A stretch of DNA of 64,000 nucleotides from Thermoanaerobacterium aotearoense. Its GTDB lineage: Bacteria > Bacillota > Thermoanaerobacteria > Thermoanaerobacterales > Thermoanaerobacteraceae. The notes below the pieces were generated by a model. It had not been told where the DNA came from, made no database searches, and worked only from the letters and a program-made list of their open reading frames with translations. Position 1 is the first letter of the stretch. The number at the start of each line of letters is the position of its first letter. The stretch is from assembly GCF_009905255.1 (NCBI RefSeq), contig NZ_CP047602.1, forward strand, positions 1,537,501 to 1,601,500. Direction: 5' to 3'. Both the position numbers and the translations under genes were made by a program. This document shows, in pieces, positions 9,967 through 20,926 of this stretch.

Positions 9967-12123
9967 TTATGCACTTATTCTGTATACATCCGTCACACCA
10001 TCAAGAGCTTTCAACTTATTCATAATTTTTTCAAGCTGCTCTTTCGATGTAATCTCTAAAGTCAAATTGATTATTGCAATATTGTCCTTTGTTGTTCTCG
10101 CATTTACAGCTCTTACAGAGATTTTTATATCAGCCAATATGCTGGTTACATCTGTTAAAAGCCCGTACCTGTCAACAGCCATAATTTGAATATCTGCTTG
10201 ATACGCAATATTTTTGCCTTGATCCCATTCTACTTCTATAATTCTGTTTTTATCGTAAACATAATCCTTTATATTCGGACAATCTTTTCTGTGTATTGAA
10301 ACTCCACGGCCTTTTGTGACATAACCTACTATTTCATCGCCAGGAACAGGAGAACAGCATTTTGAAAATCTAACCATGACATTATCTTCGCCTTTTACAA
10401 CGACGCCCATTCCACCAATCTTTTGCTTTTTCTTTGCTTCCAATACAGTAGGAATATGCCTTTTAGACTCACTTTCTATTTGCTTTAATTCTTCCTTTAT
10501 GCGGGGTATTATCTGATTTAAAGCAAGTCCACCAAAACCAATCGCCGCATACAAATCTTCTTCAGAATGCATGTTTAGCTTTTTTAATACAGACTCCATT
10601 ATATCGCTTTTTAATTGGGATTGCTGTATCCCTTGTCTTTTTAACTCTCTGTAAAAAATCTCTTGTCCTCGTTCGATATTTTCTTCTCTTTTTTCTTTTT
10701 TAAACCATTGCCGTATTTTATTTTTTGCTTGTGAACTTTTTACAATCTGAAGCCAATCTCTACTGGGTCCCCTGTCAGCATTTGTCGTTGTAAGAATCTC
10801 AACTATATCACCATTTTTAAGCTCATAATCTATCGGAACGATCTTTCCATTTACTTTAGCACCGTTTAATCTGTGGCCTATTTCAGTATGAATGCTATAC
10901 GCAAAATCAATAGGTGTAGAACCTGCTGGAAGACTTATGACATCGCCTTTAGGAGTAAAAACGTAAACTTCATCTGTAAACAAATCTATTTTTAAGGTCT
11001 CCATGAATTCTTTAGCGTCTTTTAGCTCTCTTTGCCACTCCAAAAGTTGTCGCAGCCATGAAAGCTTAGCGTCAAACTCATCTTCGTAAGATTTGCCTTC
11101 TTTATATTTCCAGTGAGCTGCGATTCCGTATTCTGCTGTTCTGTGCATATCCCAAGTTCGAATTTGTATTTCAAAAGGTTCGCCTTTCGGTCCAATTACA
11201 GTAGTGTGAAGAGACTGGTACATATTTGGCTTCGGCATAGCAATATAATCTTTAAATCTGCCAGGCATTGGTTTCCACAAAGTGTGGACAACGCCTAATG
11301 TGCCATAACAATCTTTCACAGTATTGACAATTACTCTGACAGCCATTAAATCGTAAATCTGCTCAAAAGTCTTGTTTTGCTGCTTCATTTTTTTATAAAT
11401 ACTGTAAAAATGCTTAGGCCTTCCATCAACATCGGCTTTTATTCCTATTTCATTCAATTTTTCCTTCAATTTTTCGATAAGTTCCTTTATGGATTCTTCT
11501 CTCTCTTTCCTTTTCTTTGCAACCTTTTCAACGAGGCTATAATATTCATCAGGATGAAGGTATCTCAATGATAAATCCTCCAACTCCCATTTTATCATTG
11601 ACATACCTAACCTATGCGCAATAGGAGCGTAAATTTCCAGTGTTTCTTGCGCTTTCTCTTTTTGTTTCTCTTCGCTTAAAAATTTAAGAGTACGCATATT
11701 GTGAAGGCGATCGGCAAGCTTTATCATTATGACTCGTATGTCTTTAGCCATAGCAATAAGCATTTTGCGCATATTTTCAGCTTGCTGCTCTACTTTCGAC
11801 TTGTACTCTATCATTCCAAGCTTTGTCACACCATCTACTAAATCAGCAATTTCTTGACCAAATTCATTTTTTATGTCTTCATAAGTAATAGATGTATCTT
11901 CTATTACATCATGAAGGAGTCCACTGGCAATAGTAGATACATCAAGTTCCAGATCAGCAAGTATCATCGCAACTTCTACAGGATGGACAATATACGGTTC
12001 TCCGGAATTTCTGTATTGGCCTTTATGAGCTTTTACCGCATAATCATAAGCTTTTAATATTAAATTAATATCATTTTCAGACTGATCGTATTTCTTGACC
12101 CTCTCAATAATTTTTTCAATCAT
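9967..12123 (-). CDS. relA: Bifunctional (p)ppGpp synthetase/hydrolase, Rel/SpoT long form
   Basis: Makes and degrades the stringent-response alarmone. The 718-residue protein has the full set of domains: N-terminal HD hydrolase (GEPYIVHPVEVAMILADL, LLHDVIEDT), synthetase (YHSIYKKMKQQ-type and MYQSLHTTVIGP motifs), TGS domain (VYVFTPKGDVISLPAGSTPIDFAY), a helical linker with a conserved cysteine pair (FSKCCSPVPGDEI) and a C-terminal ACT domain. Hydrolase motifs look intact. It lies between apt and dtd. Confidence 0.96.
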   Translation of the reverse strand: MIEKIIERVKKYDQSENDINLILKAYDYAVKAHKGQYRNSGEPYIVHPVEVAMILADLELDVSTIASGLLHDVIEDTSITYEDIKNEFGQEIADLVDGVTKLGMIEYKSKVEQQAENMRKMLIAMAKDIRVIMIKLADRLHNMRTLKFLSEEKQKEKAQETLEIYAPIAHRLGMSMIKWELEDLSLRYLHPDEYYSLVEKVAKKRKEREESIKELIEKLKEKLNEIGIKADVDGRPKHFYSIYKKMKQQNKTFEQIYDLMAVRVIVNTVKDCYGTLGVVHTLWKPMPGRFKDYIAMPKPNMYQSLHTTVIGPKGEPFEIQIRTWDMHRTAEYGIAAHWKYKEGKSYEDEFDAKLSWLRQLLEWQRELKDAKEFMETLKIDLFTDEVYVFTPKGDVISLPAGSTPIDFAYSIHTEIGHRLNGAKVNGKIVPIDYELKNGDIVEILTTTNADRGPSRDWLQIVKSSQAKNKIRQWFKKEKREENIERGQEIFYRELKRQGIQQSQLKSDIMESVLKKLNMHSEEDLYAAIGFGGLALNQIIPRIKEELKQIESESKRHIPTVLEAKKKQKIGGMGVVVKGEDNVMVRFSKCCSPVPGDEIVGYVTKGRGVSIHRKDCPNIKDYVYDKNRIIEVEWDQGKNIAYQADIQIMAVDRYGLLTDVTSILADIKISVRAVNARTTKDNIAIINLTLEITSKEQLEKIMNKLKALDGVTDVYRISA

Positions 12124-12154
12124 TATTAATGATCACCTTTTTAAAACCGACATT

Positions 12155-12676
12155 TTAAAACTTTATCAATGAAATGACATCATAGCCTTCTAACTTTTTG
12201 CGTCCATTTAAAAAAGTCAATTCTGTCAAAAATAATATACAATCAACGATACCGCCTAATTCTTCAATCAACTTCGCTGCGGCATATATTGTGCCACCAG
12301 TTGCCAATAAATCATCGACGATAATGACTCTTTGTCCTTTATTAATAGCATCTTTGTGTATCTCCAAAGAATCCATACCATACTCAAGTTCATATTGGTA
12401 ATTGACAGTTTCAGCAGGTAGTTTCCCCGGTTTCCTTACAGGCACAAATCCTAATCCCGTTTTATATGCCAGTGGTGCTCCAAACAAAAAACCTCTGGCC
12501 TCTGGACCTGCAATCAAATCAGCATTCCTGTCTTTTATGGCATCAGCTAACATATCTATTGAGAACACAAACGCATCTTTATCCTTTAAAACAGGTGTTA
12601 TGTCTTTAAAACCAATTCCTTCCTTCGGAAAATCCGGTATCTCCCTTATCAGTGATTTAACATCTTCTAATGTCAT
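12155..12676 (-). CDS. apt: Adenine phosphoribosyltransferase
   Basis: Salvages adenine to AMP using PRPP. The 173-residue protein has the PRPP motif [17 protein letters not shown] near residue 120 and the family-specific [15 protein letters not shown] and RKPGKLP segments. Its start overlaps the recJ stop by 4 nt. The recJ-apt-relA order is common in Firmicutes. Confidence 0.96.
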   Translation of the reverse strand: MTLEDVKSLIREIPDFPKEGIGFKDITPVLKDKDAFVFSIDMLADAIKDRNADLIAGPEARGFLFGAPLAYKTGLGFVPVRKPGKLPAETVNYQYELEYGMDSLEIHKDAINKGQRVIIVDDLLATGGTIYAAAKLIEELGGIVDCILFLTELTFLNGRKKLEGYDVISLIKF

Positions 12677-15126
12677 GCTGTTTCCTCCTTAACATTCTTT
12701 TTCAATATTTGAAAAGCAAATTTTATAAAACTTTTTTCCGCCATGTACAGCTTCTTTAATAACTGATGATCTTTAATATCCACTTTTGAATCGACGCTAT
12801 TTCTCCTTAACACAAAAATATTATCACTTTCTTCTATATTTATCAATCCATTGTCTTTAAGAATTTTTAAACATATCATTGACTTTATAGAATTCAAATT
12901 AAAATAATCGTAGATTTGATCTCTCAATAACAACGTATCTGAATTTTCTTTTATGCTTAAAAATACTTTAGCAAAATCACTCCTTCTCGGCACAATATTG
13001 CAGATATCATTTAAACTGCTTTTTAAGTCTTTCTTTCCAAATAAAAGGTGTACAACACTTCCTCTGTTGTTTGCTAATATATTATAAAACATTTTTGAAT
13101 CAAATGGTATATCGTAGAAAACTATATTTTTATATTTTGAAAGCAACTGCATAATTTCATCAGCATTAACGCACCATAAAACTGCATTTTTTGCATCGAC
13201 AATTTTATTGCTTAACTTAAAATTATAATAGTTGCAAGCATTAAGATAATTAATAATCTCTTTTATGTGGTATCGAGTATTTATTATGACTGCTGTGCTA
13301 TCATCATTTTTAAACAATTTTAAAACATAAGATCTTTTATCATCGATATTTCGCGCATCAATAAAATTATAGCTTTCTAATCCTCGGAAATCATCATTAA
13401 AACCTATTAAAGTATTGTATAAATTTCTGAAAAATAATACATTTTTCTCTTTCACTAAAACATCTTTAGCTATTATCTCAAGCTTCTTCTCTCCATTCCA
13501 TTCATTTATCTTGGCAAAACCTGCAATGTCTAAAACCGCTCCTGCGCTAATCTTATCAAATTCGCAAGCCCTATTGAATAAAACGATGTTGTACATCGCG
13601 TCATTTTTCTCAGCCATTATTCGAACGTGTTTGTTATCTCCAAAGAGGAAGATTTGTTTTGCAACCAAATTTTTAATAACATACATTGGCATAGGATTTC
13701 CACTGCCAAAAGGCTCTAACAAACTTATTTGATTTGCTCCTTCAAGATCCAGTACATCATCAATAGAAGTTTCTACCTCGATTATCGGCATCATATCAAA
13801 AGAAGTTAATTTTGTCTTGGCATATTCATTGATTTTAAGCTTAAAATCATCTATTTTACTGCTATCTATAGTCAAGCCTGCAGCCATTTCATGTCCGCCA
13901 AAGTTAATCAAACAATCACCAGCATATTTTATTGCCTCGTATATATTAAATCCTTTTATGCTTCTTCCTGAACCCTTACCAAAACCATCACTGAGACTTA
14001 TTAAAATAGACGGTCTATGATAGCTTTCTGTTATCCTTGAAGAAACTATGCCAATTACACCAGGATGCCAATTTTCACTATAAAGGACAATGACCTTTTC
14101 TTTTTCTAAGTCCACATCATTTTCAACCTTCATGATAGCTTCTTCTAATATCTTTTTCTCGATTTCCTGCCTTTTCGCATTCTCGCTGTTTAAATAGGCT
14201 GCTATTCTGTCAGCTTCTACAGGATTATCTGTCACCAACAAATTCACACACAATACGGCACTTTCCAACCTTCCTGCAGCATTTAGCCTGGGGGCCAATA
14301 TAAACCCAACATGGTATGTATCTATATCTTTTTCATTAAGGCCAACAGAATTTATTAAAGCCCTTAATCCTTTGTTTTTTGTGTGTCTCATCATCTTTAA
14401 TCCTTCTTTTACGATCACACGATTCTCTCCAGTAAGCGGCACTATATCTGCCACAGTGCCTAAAGCAACTATATCAAGAAATTCCAATGCTTCATCCCCT
14501 AAGAGTGCCAAACAAAGCTTAAAAGTAACTCCAACTCCTGCTAATTCTATATATGGATATGTACAATCTTTAATGTGTGGATTTACGATACAATTAGCCT
14601 CCGGCAATACATCCGGAACCTGATGATGGTCTGTGACAATAATATCAAGTCCAAGGTTTCTGGCATACTGCACTTCCTTTAATGACGCTATCCCACAATC
14701 GACGGTTATAATAAGCTTCGTTCCAGAATCGCACAATGTTTTAACAGCATCCATGTTTATTCCATAACCTTCTAAGAGGCGATCCGGTATGTAAAAATCT
14801 ACATTGGCACCAAGCCTTTTTAATGTCATATATAAAATTGAAGTGCTGGTTATGCCATCCACATCGTAATCACCATATATTGTTATTTTGTTATTTAATC
14901 CGACATGATATTTTATGATTGAAACCGCTTTTTCTATTCCTTCTAACAAGTAAGGGTTATTAAGCGCGTTTAATGTTGGGTTTAAATATTCATAAACTTT
15001 TTCCAAATCATCATATCCTCTATTGACGATGGTTTGTGCAACATAAGTTTTTAAATTAAATTTGATTGCAATTTCCTGCACCAATTTGTCATCTTTGATT
15101 TTTTTAGATACCCAGTTGTAGATCAT
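12673..15126 (-). CDS. recJ: Single-stranded-DNA-specific exonuclease RecJ
   Basis: 5'-3' exonuclease acting in recombination and mismatch repair. The 817-residue protein has DHH-family motifs: [34 protein letters not shown], then the DHHA1 motif [19 protein letters not shown] with [12 protein letters not shown]. The C-terminal ~250 residues form the poorly conserved extension typical of clostridial RecJ and carry no visible catalytic motif. It overlaps apt by 4 nt. Confidence 0.94.
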   Translation of the reverse strand: MIYNWVSKKIKDDKLVQEIAIKFNLKTYVAQTIVNRGYDDLEKVYEYLNPTLNALNNPYLLEGIEKAVSIIKYHVGLNNKITIYGDYDVDGITSTSILYMTLKRLGANVDFYIPDRLLEGYGINMDAVKTLCDSGTKLIITVDCGIASLKEVQYARNLGLDIIVTDHHQVPDVLPEANCIVNPHIKDCTYPYIELAGVGVTFKLCLALLGDEALEFLDIVALGTVADIVPLTGENRVIVKEGLKMMRHTKNKGLRALINSVGLNEKDIDTYHVGFILAPRLNAAGRLESAVLCVNLLVTDNPVEADRIAAYLNSENAKRQEIEKKILEEAIMKVENDVDLEKEKVIVLYSENWHPGVIGIVSSRITESYHRPSILISLSDGFGKGSGRSIKGFNIYEAIKYAGDCLINFGGHEMAAGLTIDSSKIDDFKLKINEYAKTKLTSFDMMPIIEVETSIDDVLDLEGANQISLLEPFGSGNPMPMYVIKNLVAKQIFLFGDNKHVRIMAEKNDAMYNIVLFNRACEFDKISAGAVLDIAGFAKINEWNGEKKLEIIAKDVLVKEKNVLFFRNLYNTLIGFNDDFRGLESYNFIDARNIDDKRSYVLKLFKNDDSTAVIINTRYHIKEIINYLNACNYYNFKLSNKIVDAKNAVLWCVNADEIMQLLSKYKNIVFYDIPFDSKMFYNILANNRGSVVHLLFGKKDLKSSLNDICNIVPRRSDFAKVFLSIKENSDTLLLRDQIYDYFNLNSIKSMICLKILKDNGLINIEESDNIFVLRRNSVDSKVDIKDHQLLKKLYMAEKSFIKFAFQILKKNVKEETA

Positions 15127-15152
15127 AATATTCCGTTACCTCACAAAACACA

Positions 15153-16823
15153 TTATTTTCGCTTCTTCTCTATAAAAAGTATGTAATAGACGATTGCCAT
15201 ACATAATATGAAGGATATTAAATATCCAATCAATCCTACCGCATTATAACCATATATTTTATACCCACCGTTTAAAGACATTATAAGTGATGAACCTATT
15301 ATAAGCGACGCAGCTATAATGCTTATGATCATTTTGTTTATCATTGAATTAAGGTCGTACTTCATCTTTTCAGTTTCTTCAATGTCCAATTTTACTCTTA
15401 CATTGTCTTTTAATATCTTTGAAATTATACCCTGAAGCTTTGATGGAAGCTTTTTTAGATGAACGTATATTTTGTGAAGATCTTTCGCATTTTCACTTAG
15501 CGTTTTGGCAAAATTGAAATTGCTTATGTATATCTTTTTTACAAAGTCTTTCGCAATGTCAGAGATGCTGAAGTCAGGATCTAATTCTTTGCCAACTCCT
15601 TCGATGGTAGCCAATGACTTAAGCAACAGTGTAAATTCTGCAGGCATGATCAATTTGTACTTGTAGATGATTGCAGTTATCTTTTTAGCAGAATCATTTA
15701 TGTTTATGTTTTTAAGCGGAGTGTTGTAAAAATAGCTTATGATTCCGCTAAGATCGTACTTCAAATGTCTTATATTCACTCCATCTCTTATAGCATCCAT
15801 ATCTGTTAAAATCGAAACAACTTCATCTGTATCATTGTCAACAAAAGCTTTAAAAAGTTCTACTATCATCTCGCGATTTGATCTGTCTATATATCCTACA
15901 ATGCCAAAGTCTATGTATGACAGCTTGCCATCCCTTCTTATTAGAATATTGCCTGGATGCGGGTCACCATGAAAGAATCCATAGACGAATATCTGCATGA
16001 ATATAGACATAGCACCGTTGTATGCAATTTTCTTTAAATCAAAGCCACTATGGCGCAATTTCTCTTTGTTTTTAACGCTGATTCCGTCAATGTACTCCAT
16101 TGTTAAAACCTTTTTTGTCGTGTATTCCCAATGTATTTTTGGTATATAGACATACGGTTCATTAATAAAATTTTCTCTAAACTTGTCTGCATTGTTTCCT
16201 TCTAATGTGTAATCTAATTCATTCAAAAGCGATTCTGACAGTTCATTGACGACATCCAAAAAATCAACAGGTGAATCAGTAAGGCGCTCGTTTAATATCT
16301 TTGCAATCGTCTTTAATATGATAATATCCGCCGTTATCTTCTCGTAGACACCAGGCCTTTGGACTTTGACTACAACGTCATTTCCTTCCCTCGTAACCGC
16401 TTTGTACACTTGCCCAATAGATGCCGATGCTATCGGCTCTTTATCAAATGACAAAAATAGATTAGAAATTTCATCTCCCAATTCATCTTCAACGATTTGG
16501 CGCATTGTATCAAACTCTACAGGTGGAACATCATCTTGAAGCTTTGATAACTCATTAATAACATCATGTGGAAGCAAATCGGGTCTTGTGCTTAATAGCT
16601 GTCCCATCTTGACGAATGTAGGCCCTAATTCCTCCAAAGTGATTCGAATCCTTTCAGATAAAGCGATCGGCAAATCGTTCTTCCGTATGTAAACAAACGG
16701 TATGCTCTTTTTCTTTGACAATACTTCGCTGATAAAACCAAAACCGTTTTTTGTAAGTATTTTTAGTATCTCCCTATACCTTTTTATATACTTTCTCGTT
16801 GAAAAAATACTAAACAGATTCAT
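15153..16823 (-). CDS. ABC1/AarF/UbiB family atypical kinase
   Basis: 556-residue UbiB-like protein with the family KxGQ motif (FVKMGQLLSTRPDLLP), ASIGQVYKA in place of a normal P-loop, a catalytic HGDPHPGNIL loop and the YIDFG metal motif. Two C-terminal membrane helices follow residue ~495. Relatives act on isoprenoid lipids or quinones, but this organism type is not expected to make ubiquinone, so the substrate is open. The upstream neighbour encodes a phasin-like protein, a pairing seen in several clostridia. Confidence 0.88.
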   Translation of the reverse strand: MNLFSIFSTRKYIKRYREILKILTKNGFGFISEVLSKKKSIPFVYIRKNDLPIALSERIRITLEELGPTFVKMGQLLSTRPDLLPHDVINELSKLQDDVPPVEFDTMRQIVEDELGDEISNLFLSFDKEPIASASIGQVYKAVTREGNDVVVKVQRPGVYEKITADIIILKTIAKILNERLTDSPVDFLDVVNELSESLLNELDYTLEGNNADKFRENFINEPYVYIPKIHWEYTTKKVLTMEYIDGISVKNKEKLRHSGFDLKKIAYNGAMSIFMQIFVYGFFHGDPHPGNILIRRDGKLSYIDFGIVGYIDRSNREMIVELFKAFVDNDTDEVVSILTDMDAIRDGVNIRHLKYDLSGIISYFYNTPLKNININDSAKKITAIIYKYKLIMPAEFTLLLKSLATIEGVGKELDPDFSISDIAKDFVKKIYISNFNFAKTLSENAKDLHKIYVHLKKLPSKLQGIISKILKDNVRVKLDIEETEKMKYDLNSMINKMIISIIAASLIIGSSLIMSLNGGYKIYGYNAVGLIGYLISFILCMAIVYYILFIEKKRK

Positions 16824-16888
16824 TTCAACACCTCAATAAAAATATAGCGGCAATATACTTAAAAGTATTATGCCACTAATTAAGAAAT

Positions 16889-17200
16889 TTACATATTTTG
16901 ATTGTTTTGCATAAGCTGATCTAACTTGCTTTCCAGTTCGGCTATCCTCGCCAGCAAAAGATTGTATTCTTCTCTCGTCACCAAATTCGCTTCCTTAGCC
17001 AATTGCTGAATGTTCTCATAAGCCTTTTCTTTAATGACCTGCTTCTGTTTGTTTACAGAATTCAATGCACTGTTTATGAAGTTATTTTTATCTTCTGCCG
17101 TAAGTTCGCCGCGCTTTACAAGCTCTTGAGCGATCTCTTCTATCTTATCTTTCGTCAGTGAAACAGCACCAAGCCCTGCAAGAAACATCTCCTTAAGCAT
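16889..17200 (-). CDS. Phasin-family-like small coiled-coil protein
   Basis: 103-residue protein, start at the ATG at 17200 behind AGGAGGTG. The N terminus LKEMFLAGLGAVSLTKDKIEEI matches polyhydroxyalkanoate-granule regulator/phasin-like proteins; the C-terminal half (EEYNLLLARIAELESKLDQL) is a predicted coiled coil. No PHA synthase is nearby, so granule binding is doubtful; a membrane-associated partner role for the UbiB-like kinase is possible. The frame before the ATG overlaps the secF end. Confidence 0.7.
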   Translation of the reverse strand: MLKEMFLAGLGAVSLTKDKIEEIAQELVKRGELTAEDKNNFINSALNSVNKQKQVIKEKAYENIQQLAKEANLVTREEYNLLLARIAELESKLDQLMQNNQNM

Positions 17201-17214
17201 GTAATCACCTCCTA

Positions 17215-18153
17215 TCATGCTTTTTGAGGTCTATTTCCTACCTTGTTTCCAACACTATTTTTTCCTTCTTTATCCTTAAATATAACCCAAAGTGGGCTTG
17301 CAATAAAAATTGAAGAATACGCACCACTTGTTATACCAATTAACAATGGTAAAGCGAAGCTTTTTATAGATGAAGGTCCAAAGAAATACATGAGGACAAG
17401 CATAATCAAAACTGTCATGACAGTATTTATAGACCGTGTCATCGTCTCATTCACACTGACATTTGCTATTTCTTTGTAGCTGGCCTTTCTCATCAACTTA
17501 ATGTTATCCCTTATCCTATCAAATATGACAATCGTATCATTTATAGAATAACCAAAAACAGTAAGTATAGCTGCTACAAAAGGTGTGTCTACAACAATTC
17601 TAAGCAACGCATAAGCTGAAATCATTATTAGAATATCATGTATCAACGCTAAAACAGCAGCAGCACCCATCTCAAAATTAAACCTAAAGCCAATGTAAAT
17701 AAGTATTAAAAGAGCAGCTACCGCAGATGCCAAAATCGTCCCAAACTGCATCTCTTTTCCTATAGATGCGCTGACATTCTGTGATGACACAAGGTCTTTA
17801 ACAGTAAGTTTGTACTTAGACTCTATGGCATTTATAACTGCAGTCCTTGTCTTATCGTCAAGGCTCGGCGTTGTTATTGAAACATGCGTGTTATTAGGCC
17901 CAATAGCTTTTACCTGCGAATCTTTAACCCCATTGCTTTTTAATATACTTGTGATTTCATTATTCAGAGCAATTGTCACAGGTTTATGCATATTGAATTC
18001 AACTACAGTACCACCTGTAAAGTCAAGTCCCCAATTTAAACCCATTGTAAACAAAGCAATAAGCCCTGCCAATATTATTATGCCTGATATAGTAAACCAG
18101 ACTTTGGTTTTTCCTATGACATCTATATTCCACTTTATGTTATTCCATCTCAT
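17215..18153 (-). CDS. secF: Protein translocase subunit SecF
   Basis: Membrane partner of SecD that uses proton-motive force to finish Sec export. The start is the ATG at 18153 behind AAGGAGG, giving 312 residues. It has an N-terminal membrane helix, the GLDFTGGTVVEF motif, a periplasmic loop, then five membrane helices with YSINDTIVIFDRIRDN and a C-terminal GITSGAYSSIFIASP helix. It lies 13 nt after secD. Confidence 0.95.
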   Translation of the reverse strand: MRWNNIKWNIDVIGKTKVWFTISGIIILAGLIALFTMGLNWGLDFTGGTVVEFNMHKPVTIALNNEITSILKSNGVKDSQVKAIGPNNTHVSITTPSLDDKTRTAVINAIESKYKLTVKDLVSSQNVSASIGKEMQFGTILASAVAALLILIYIGFRFNFEMGAAAVLALIHDILIMISAYALLRIVVDTPFVAAILTVFGYSINDTIVIFDRIRDNIKLMRKASYKEIANVSVNETMTRSINTVMTVLIMLVLMYFFGPSSIKSFALPLLIGITSGAYSSIFIASPLWVIFKDKEGKNSVGNKVGNRPQKA

Positions 18154-18166
18154 AGTTTTCGCCTCC

Positions 18167-19402
18167 TTATGCACCGTATACTCTGATATTCTTGGTAAAC
18201 TCTGTCTCAATAATCGACTTTAATAAGAACCTTGAAACAGTTATTGCAGTAAACATACTCGATATAACACCGATTATAAGCGTCAATGCAAACCCTTTTA
18301 CAGTACCTACCCCCATGAAGAACAGGACAAATGCACCAATAAGCGTTGTGATGTTTGAATCAAATACTGCCACAAATGCTTTTCTAAAACCGGCGTCTAA
18401 GGAAGCTCTTATAGATTTTCCTGCTCTCATCTCTTCTTTCATTCTTTCAAAAATGATTATATTAGCGTCAACCGCCATACCTATTGACAAAAGCATACCG
18501 GCAATACCAGGCAAGTCCAACGTAACATGCAACAATGCGTATACGATAAAGTTTATTAAAATGTATATACCAAGAGCTATATCTGCTATCAATCCAGGCA
18601 GCCTATAGAAAGCTATCATAAACAATAAAACTATTAAAAGTCCATACATACCCGCTTCTTCACTGGCCTTTAATGCACTTGGTCCTAATGTAGCACCTAC
18701 AGAGCTGTATTCAACCTGTTTCAGCGTCACTGGAAGCGCACCACCTCTTATAAGGTTGGCCAAATTTTTCGCTTCATCAAAGTCTTTCATACCATTTATA
18801 ACTGCTTTGCCATCCGGAATCTGTTCTTGCACTACTGGTGCAGATATGGTCTTATCGTCAAGGACTATCGCTATTTGTTTGCCTACAAACTTCGCTGTCG
18901 CATCCGCAAAAGCTTTCGCACCTTTGCTGTTCAAATCCAATGTGACAACAGGCTCCTGCACGCCAGTCTGACTCGTCTGATAAACTGCTTTTGAATCTTT
19001 AACATCCGCACCTGTCAATATTACTTTGCCGTCCGGCCCTATAAATTTAAGCTGCGCCGTCTGCCCTAAGTAAGAAATAACTTGATCAGGATCGTTAACA
19101 CCTGGAATCTCTATCCTTATTCTGTTTGACCCTTGTTGAACTATAAGCGGCTGTGATACGCCTAAAGCATCTACCCTGTTTCTTATTATAGAGATCGCCC
19201 TTGTCATCGCGTCTTGTGAAACATTTCCTTGCGCCTGTTCCAAGACATAGACACCACCCCTTAAGTCAAGTCCCAGCCTTATACTGTCTTGAACTGGCTT
19301 AATCGAATAATTTCCGGCATTTACACCATAAAAAGCAACATAAGCTACTATTATGGCAAGCACGATTACTGATAAAAATTTTGCCAATCCTCTCGATTTC
19401 AT
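18167..19402 (-). CDS. secD: Protein translocase subunit SecD
   Basis: RND-like Sec accessory subunit with six membrane helices. The features are an N-terminal helix, LGLDLRGGVYVL motif, an extracytoplasmic P1 domain (GPDGKVILTGADVKD; AKFVGKQIAIVLDDK) and a C-terminal membrane half with SIGMAVDANIIIFERMKEE. Two adjacent ATGs exist; the second (19402) is 6 nt after AAAGGGG and is preferred. At 411 residues it is the short Firmicute form, separate from SecF. Confidence 0.95.
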   Translation of the reverse strand: MKSRGLAKFLSVIVLAIIVAYVAFYGVNAGNYSIKPVQDSIRLGLDLRGGVYVLEQAQGNVSQDAMTRAISIIRNRVDALGVSQPLIVQQGSNRIRIEIPGVNDPDQVISYLGQTAQLKFIGPDGKVILTGADVKDSKAVYQTSQTGVQEPVVTLDLNSKGAKAFADATAKFVGKQIAIVLDDKTISAPVVQEQIPDGKAVINGMKDFDEAKNLANLIRGGALPVTLKQVEYSSVGATLGPSALKASEEAGMYGLLIVLLFMIAFYRLPGLIADIALGIYILINFIVYALLHVTLDLPGIAGMLLSIGMAVDANIIIFERMKEEMRAGKSIRASLDAGFRKAFVAVFDSNITTLIGAFVLFFMGVGTVKGFALTLIIGVISSMFTAITVSRFLLKSIIETEFTKNIRVYGA

Positions 19403-19484
19403 CATTATCCCCTTTCTTTTGTTCGCTACGTTTTATTATATTACTTTTATTGTAAACGGTCAATTATCAAATTGCCATGGCTTG

Positions 19485-20864
19485 CTATTTTTCGTAAATA
19501 TCATTTTCTTTTAGCATTTCATAAGCCTTGATTGCTATAGCACACTCAAACCTCTTTTTCTGCATCTCGCAGGATAGCTCATATGGCTTATTTATGTCAC
19601 CATTTATATTATAATTGTTGGCAAAACATCCACCACTGCAGTAAAATCTTGCCCAACATTCGCTGCACTCTTCTCTTTTGTATATATCGCTTTCCATAAA
19701 ATTCTCCTGTAACTCTTTATTTTTAATCCCACTGTCAACGCTACCTAATCTGAAAGATTCATTTCCCACAAACTGATGACATGGATATATTTCACCATCA
19801 GGAGTTACAGCCGCATATTCAAACCCAGCACCACAGCCTTGAAGCCTTTTTTTAATGCAAGGGCCATTATCTAAACTTACTTTAAAATGATAGAATGAAA
19901 AAGGTCTGCCATCTTCCATCCTCTCTACATACTTTTCTGCAAGCTTGTCATACTCTTTTAAAATCTTTTCCAGATGTTCTTGTTTTAATGTGTAATCTGT
20001 ATCTTCCTTCTCAACTACAGGTTCTACAGAAATTTCCCTTATTCCCATATCGACCAAATGCAATACATCTTCAGAAAAGTCAAGATTTTTAGCTGTAAAA
20101 GTTCCTCTCACATAATGCTCTTTATTACCTCTTTTTAAAACAAAATTCTTTATTTTAGGAAAAATCACATCGTATGAACCACTGCCATCAATCCTTTTTC
20201 TCATGGCATCATTTATATCTTTTCTGCCATCAAGGCTTAATACAACATTGGAGAAATTCTCATTTATGTACGTGGCTTTTTCTTCATCTAATAATACAGC
20301 ATTCGTAGTTATAGTGTATTTAATAGTCTTTCCATATTTTTTTGCTTCTTCCCTTCCGTAATCAACCAATTTCTTCACAACATCGAAATTTAAAAGCGGT
20401 TCTCCTCCGAAAAAATCCACCTCTACAATCTTCCTATTTCCTGAATTTCTAATCAAAAAATCTATGGCTTTTTTGCCTACTTCATACGTCATTAACTTCC
20501 TGCCACCTTTAAAATCTCCAGTTGACGCAAAACAGTAACTGCATCTTAAATTACAATCATGTGCCACATTAAGGCAAATAGCTTTTATCACAGAATCTTT
20601 TCTGCTTACATCTATATCCTTGTACACATCTTCGGAATAAAGAAGCCCTTTTTGACGGAGGGACTCTATTTCATCATACGCTTCTTTAATTTCTGATTCA
20701 TCATATTTATCCTTCAATAGCTCAACAATCGTATCAAAATTATTATCCAAATATAAATCCAATAATTCATAAGTCAAATCATCTACAACATGTATTGCTC
20801 CACTGACAGGATCTAATACAATATTCATCCCTAATTGTCTAAATTTATGTATTATGCTATGCAT
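19485..20864 (-). CDS. scfB: Radical SAM/SPASM maturase of the SCIFF peptide
   Basis: Installs thioether cross-links on the adjacent six-cysteine peptide. The radical SAM cluster motif is CNLRCSYC (Cys104, 108, 111). The N-terminal ~90 residues form a peptide-recognition (RRE/PqqD-like) region, and the C-terminal SPASM part has cysteine groups GPCIKKRLQGCGAGF, GEIYPCHQF and ECSECWARFYCSGGC for two auxiliary [4Fe-4S] clusters. Length 459 matches the SCIFF maturase family. It follows scfA and precedes secD, suggesting but not proving a link with export. Confidence 0.93.
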   Translation of the reverse strand: MHSIIHKFRQLGMNIVLDPVSGAIHVVDDLTYELLDLYLDNNFDTIVELLKDKYDESEIKEAYDEIESLRQKGLLYSEDVYKDIDVSRKDSVIKAICLNVAHDCNLRCSYCFASTGDFKGGRKLMTYEVGKKAIDFLIRNSGNRKIVEVDFFGGEPLLNFDVVKKLVDYGREEAKKYGKTIKYTITTNAVLLDEEKATYINENFSNVVLSLDGRKDINDAMRKRIDGSGSYDVIFPKIKNFVLKRGNKEHYVRGTFTAKNLDFSEDVLHLVDMGIREISVEPVVEKEDTDYTLKQEHLEKILKEYDKLAEKYVERMEDGRPFSFYHFKVSLDNGPCIKKRLQGCGAGFEYAAVTPDGEIYPCHQFVGNESFRLGSVDSGIKNKELQENFMESDIYKREECSECWARFYCSGGCFANNYNINGDINKPYELSCEMQKKRFECAIAIKAYEMLKENDIYEK

Positions 20865-20887
20865 CTTAACCTCCTATACATTTTAAA

Positions 20888-20912
20888 TGGCAGTAACGTA
20901 TTATTACTGCCA
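20888..20912 (-). terminator. Hairpin between SCIFF peptide and maturase genes (partial terminator or mRNA stabiliser)
   Basis: 9-bp perfect stem TGGCAGTAA / TTACTGCCA with a 7-nt loop, located 14 nt after the scfA stop and before the scfB ribosome site, followed on the minus strand by only a weak T stretch. Such hairpins often let the peptide gene be expressed at higher level than the maturase; that role is inferred. Confidence 0.55.
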
Positions 20913-20926
20913 CTAACCTATGTAAA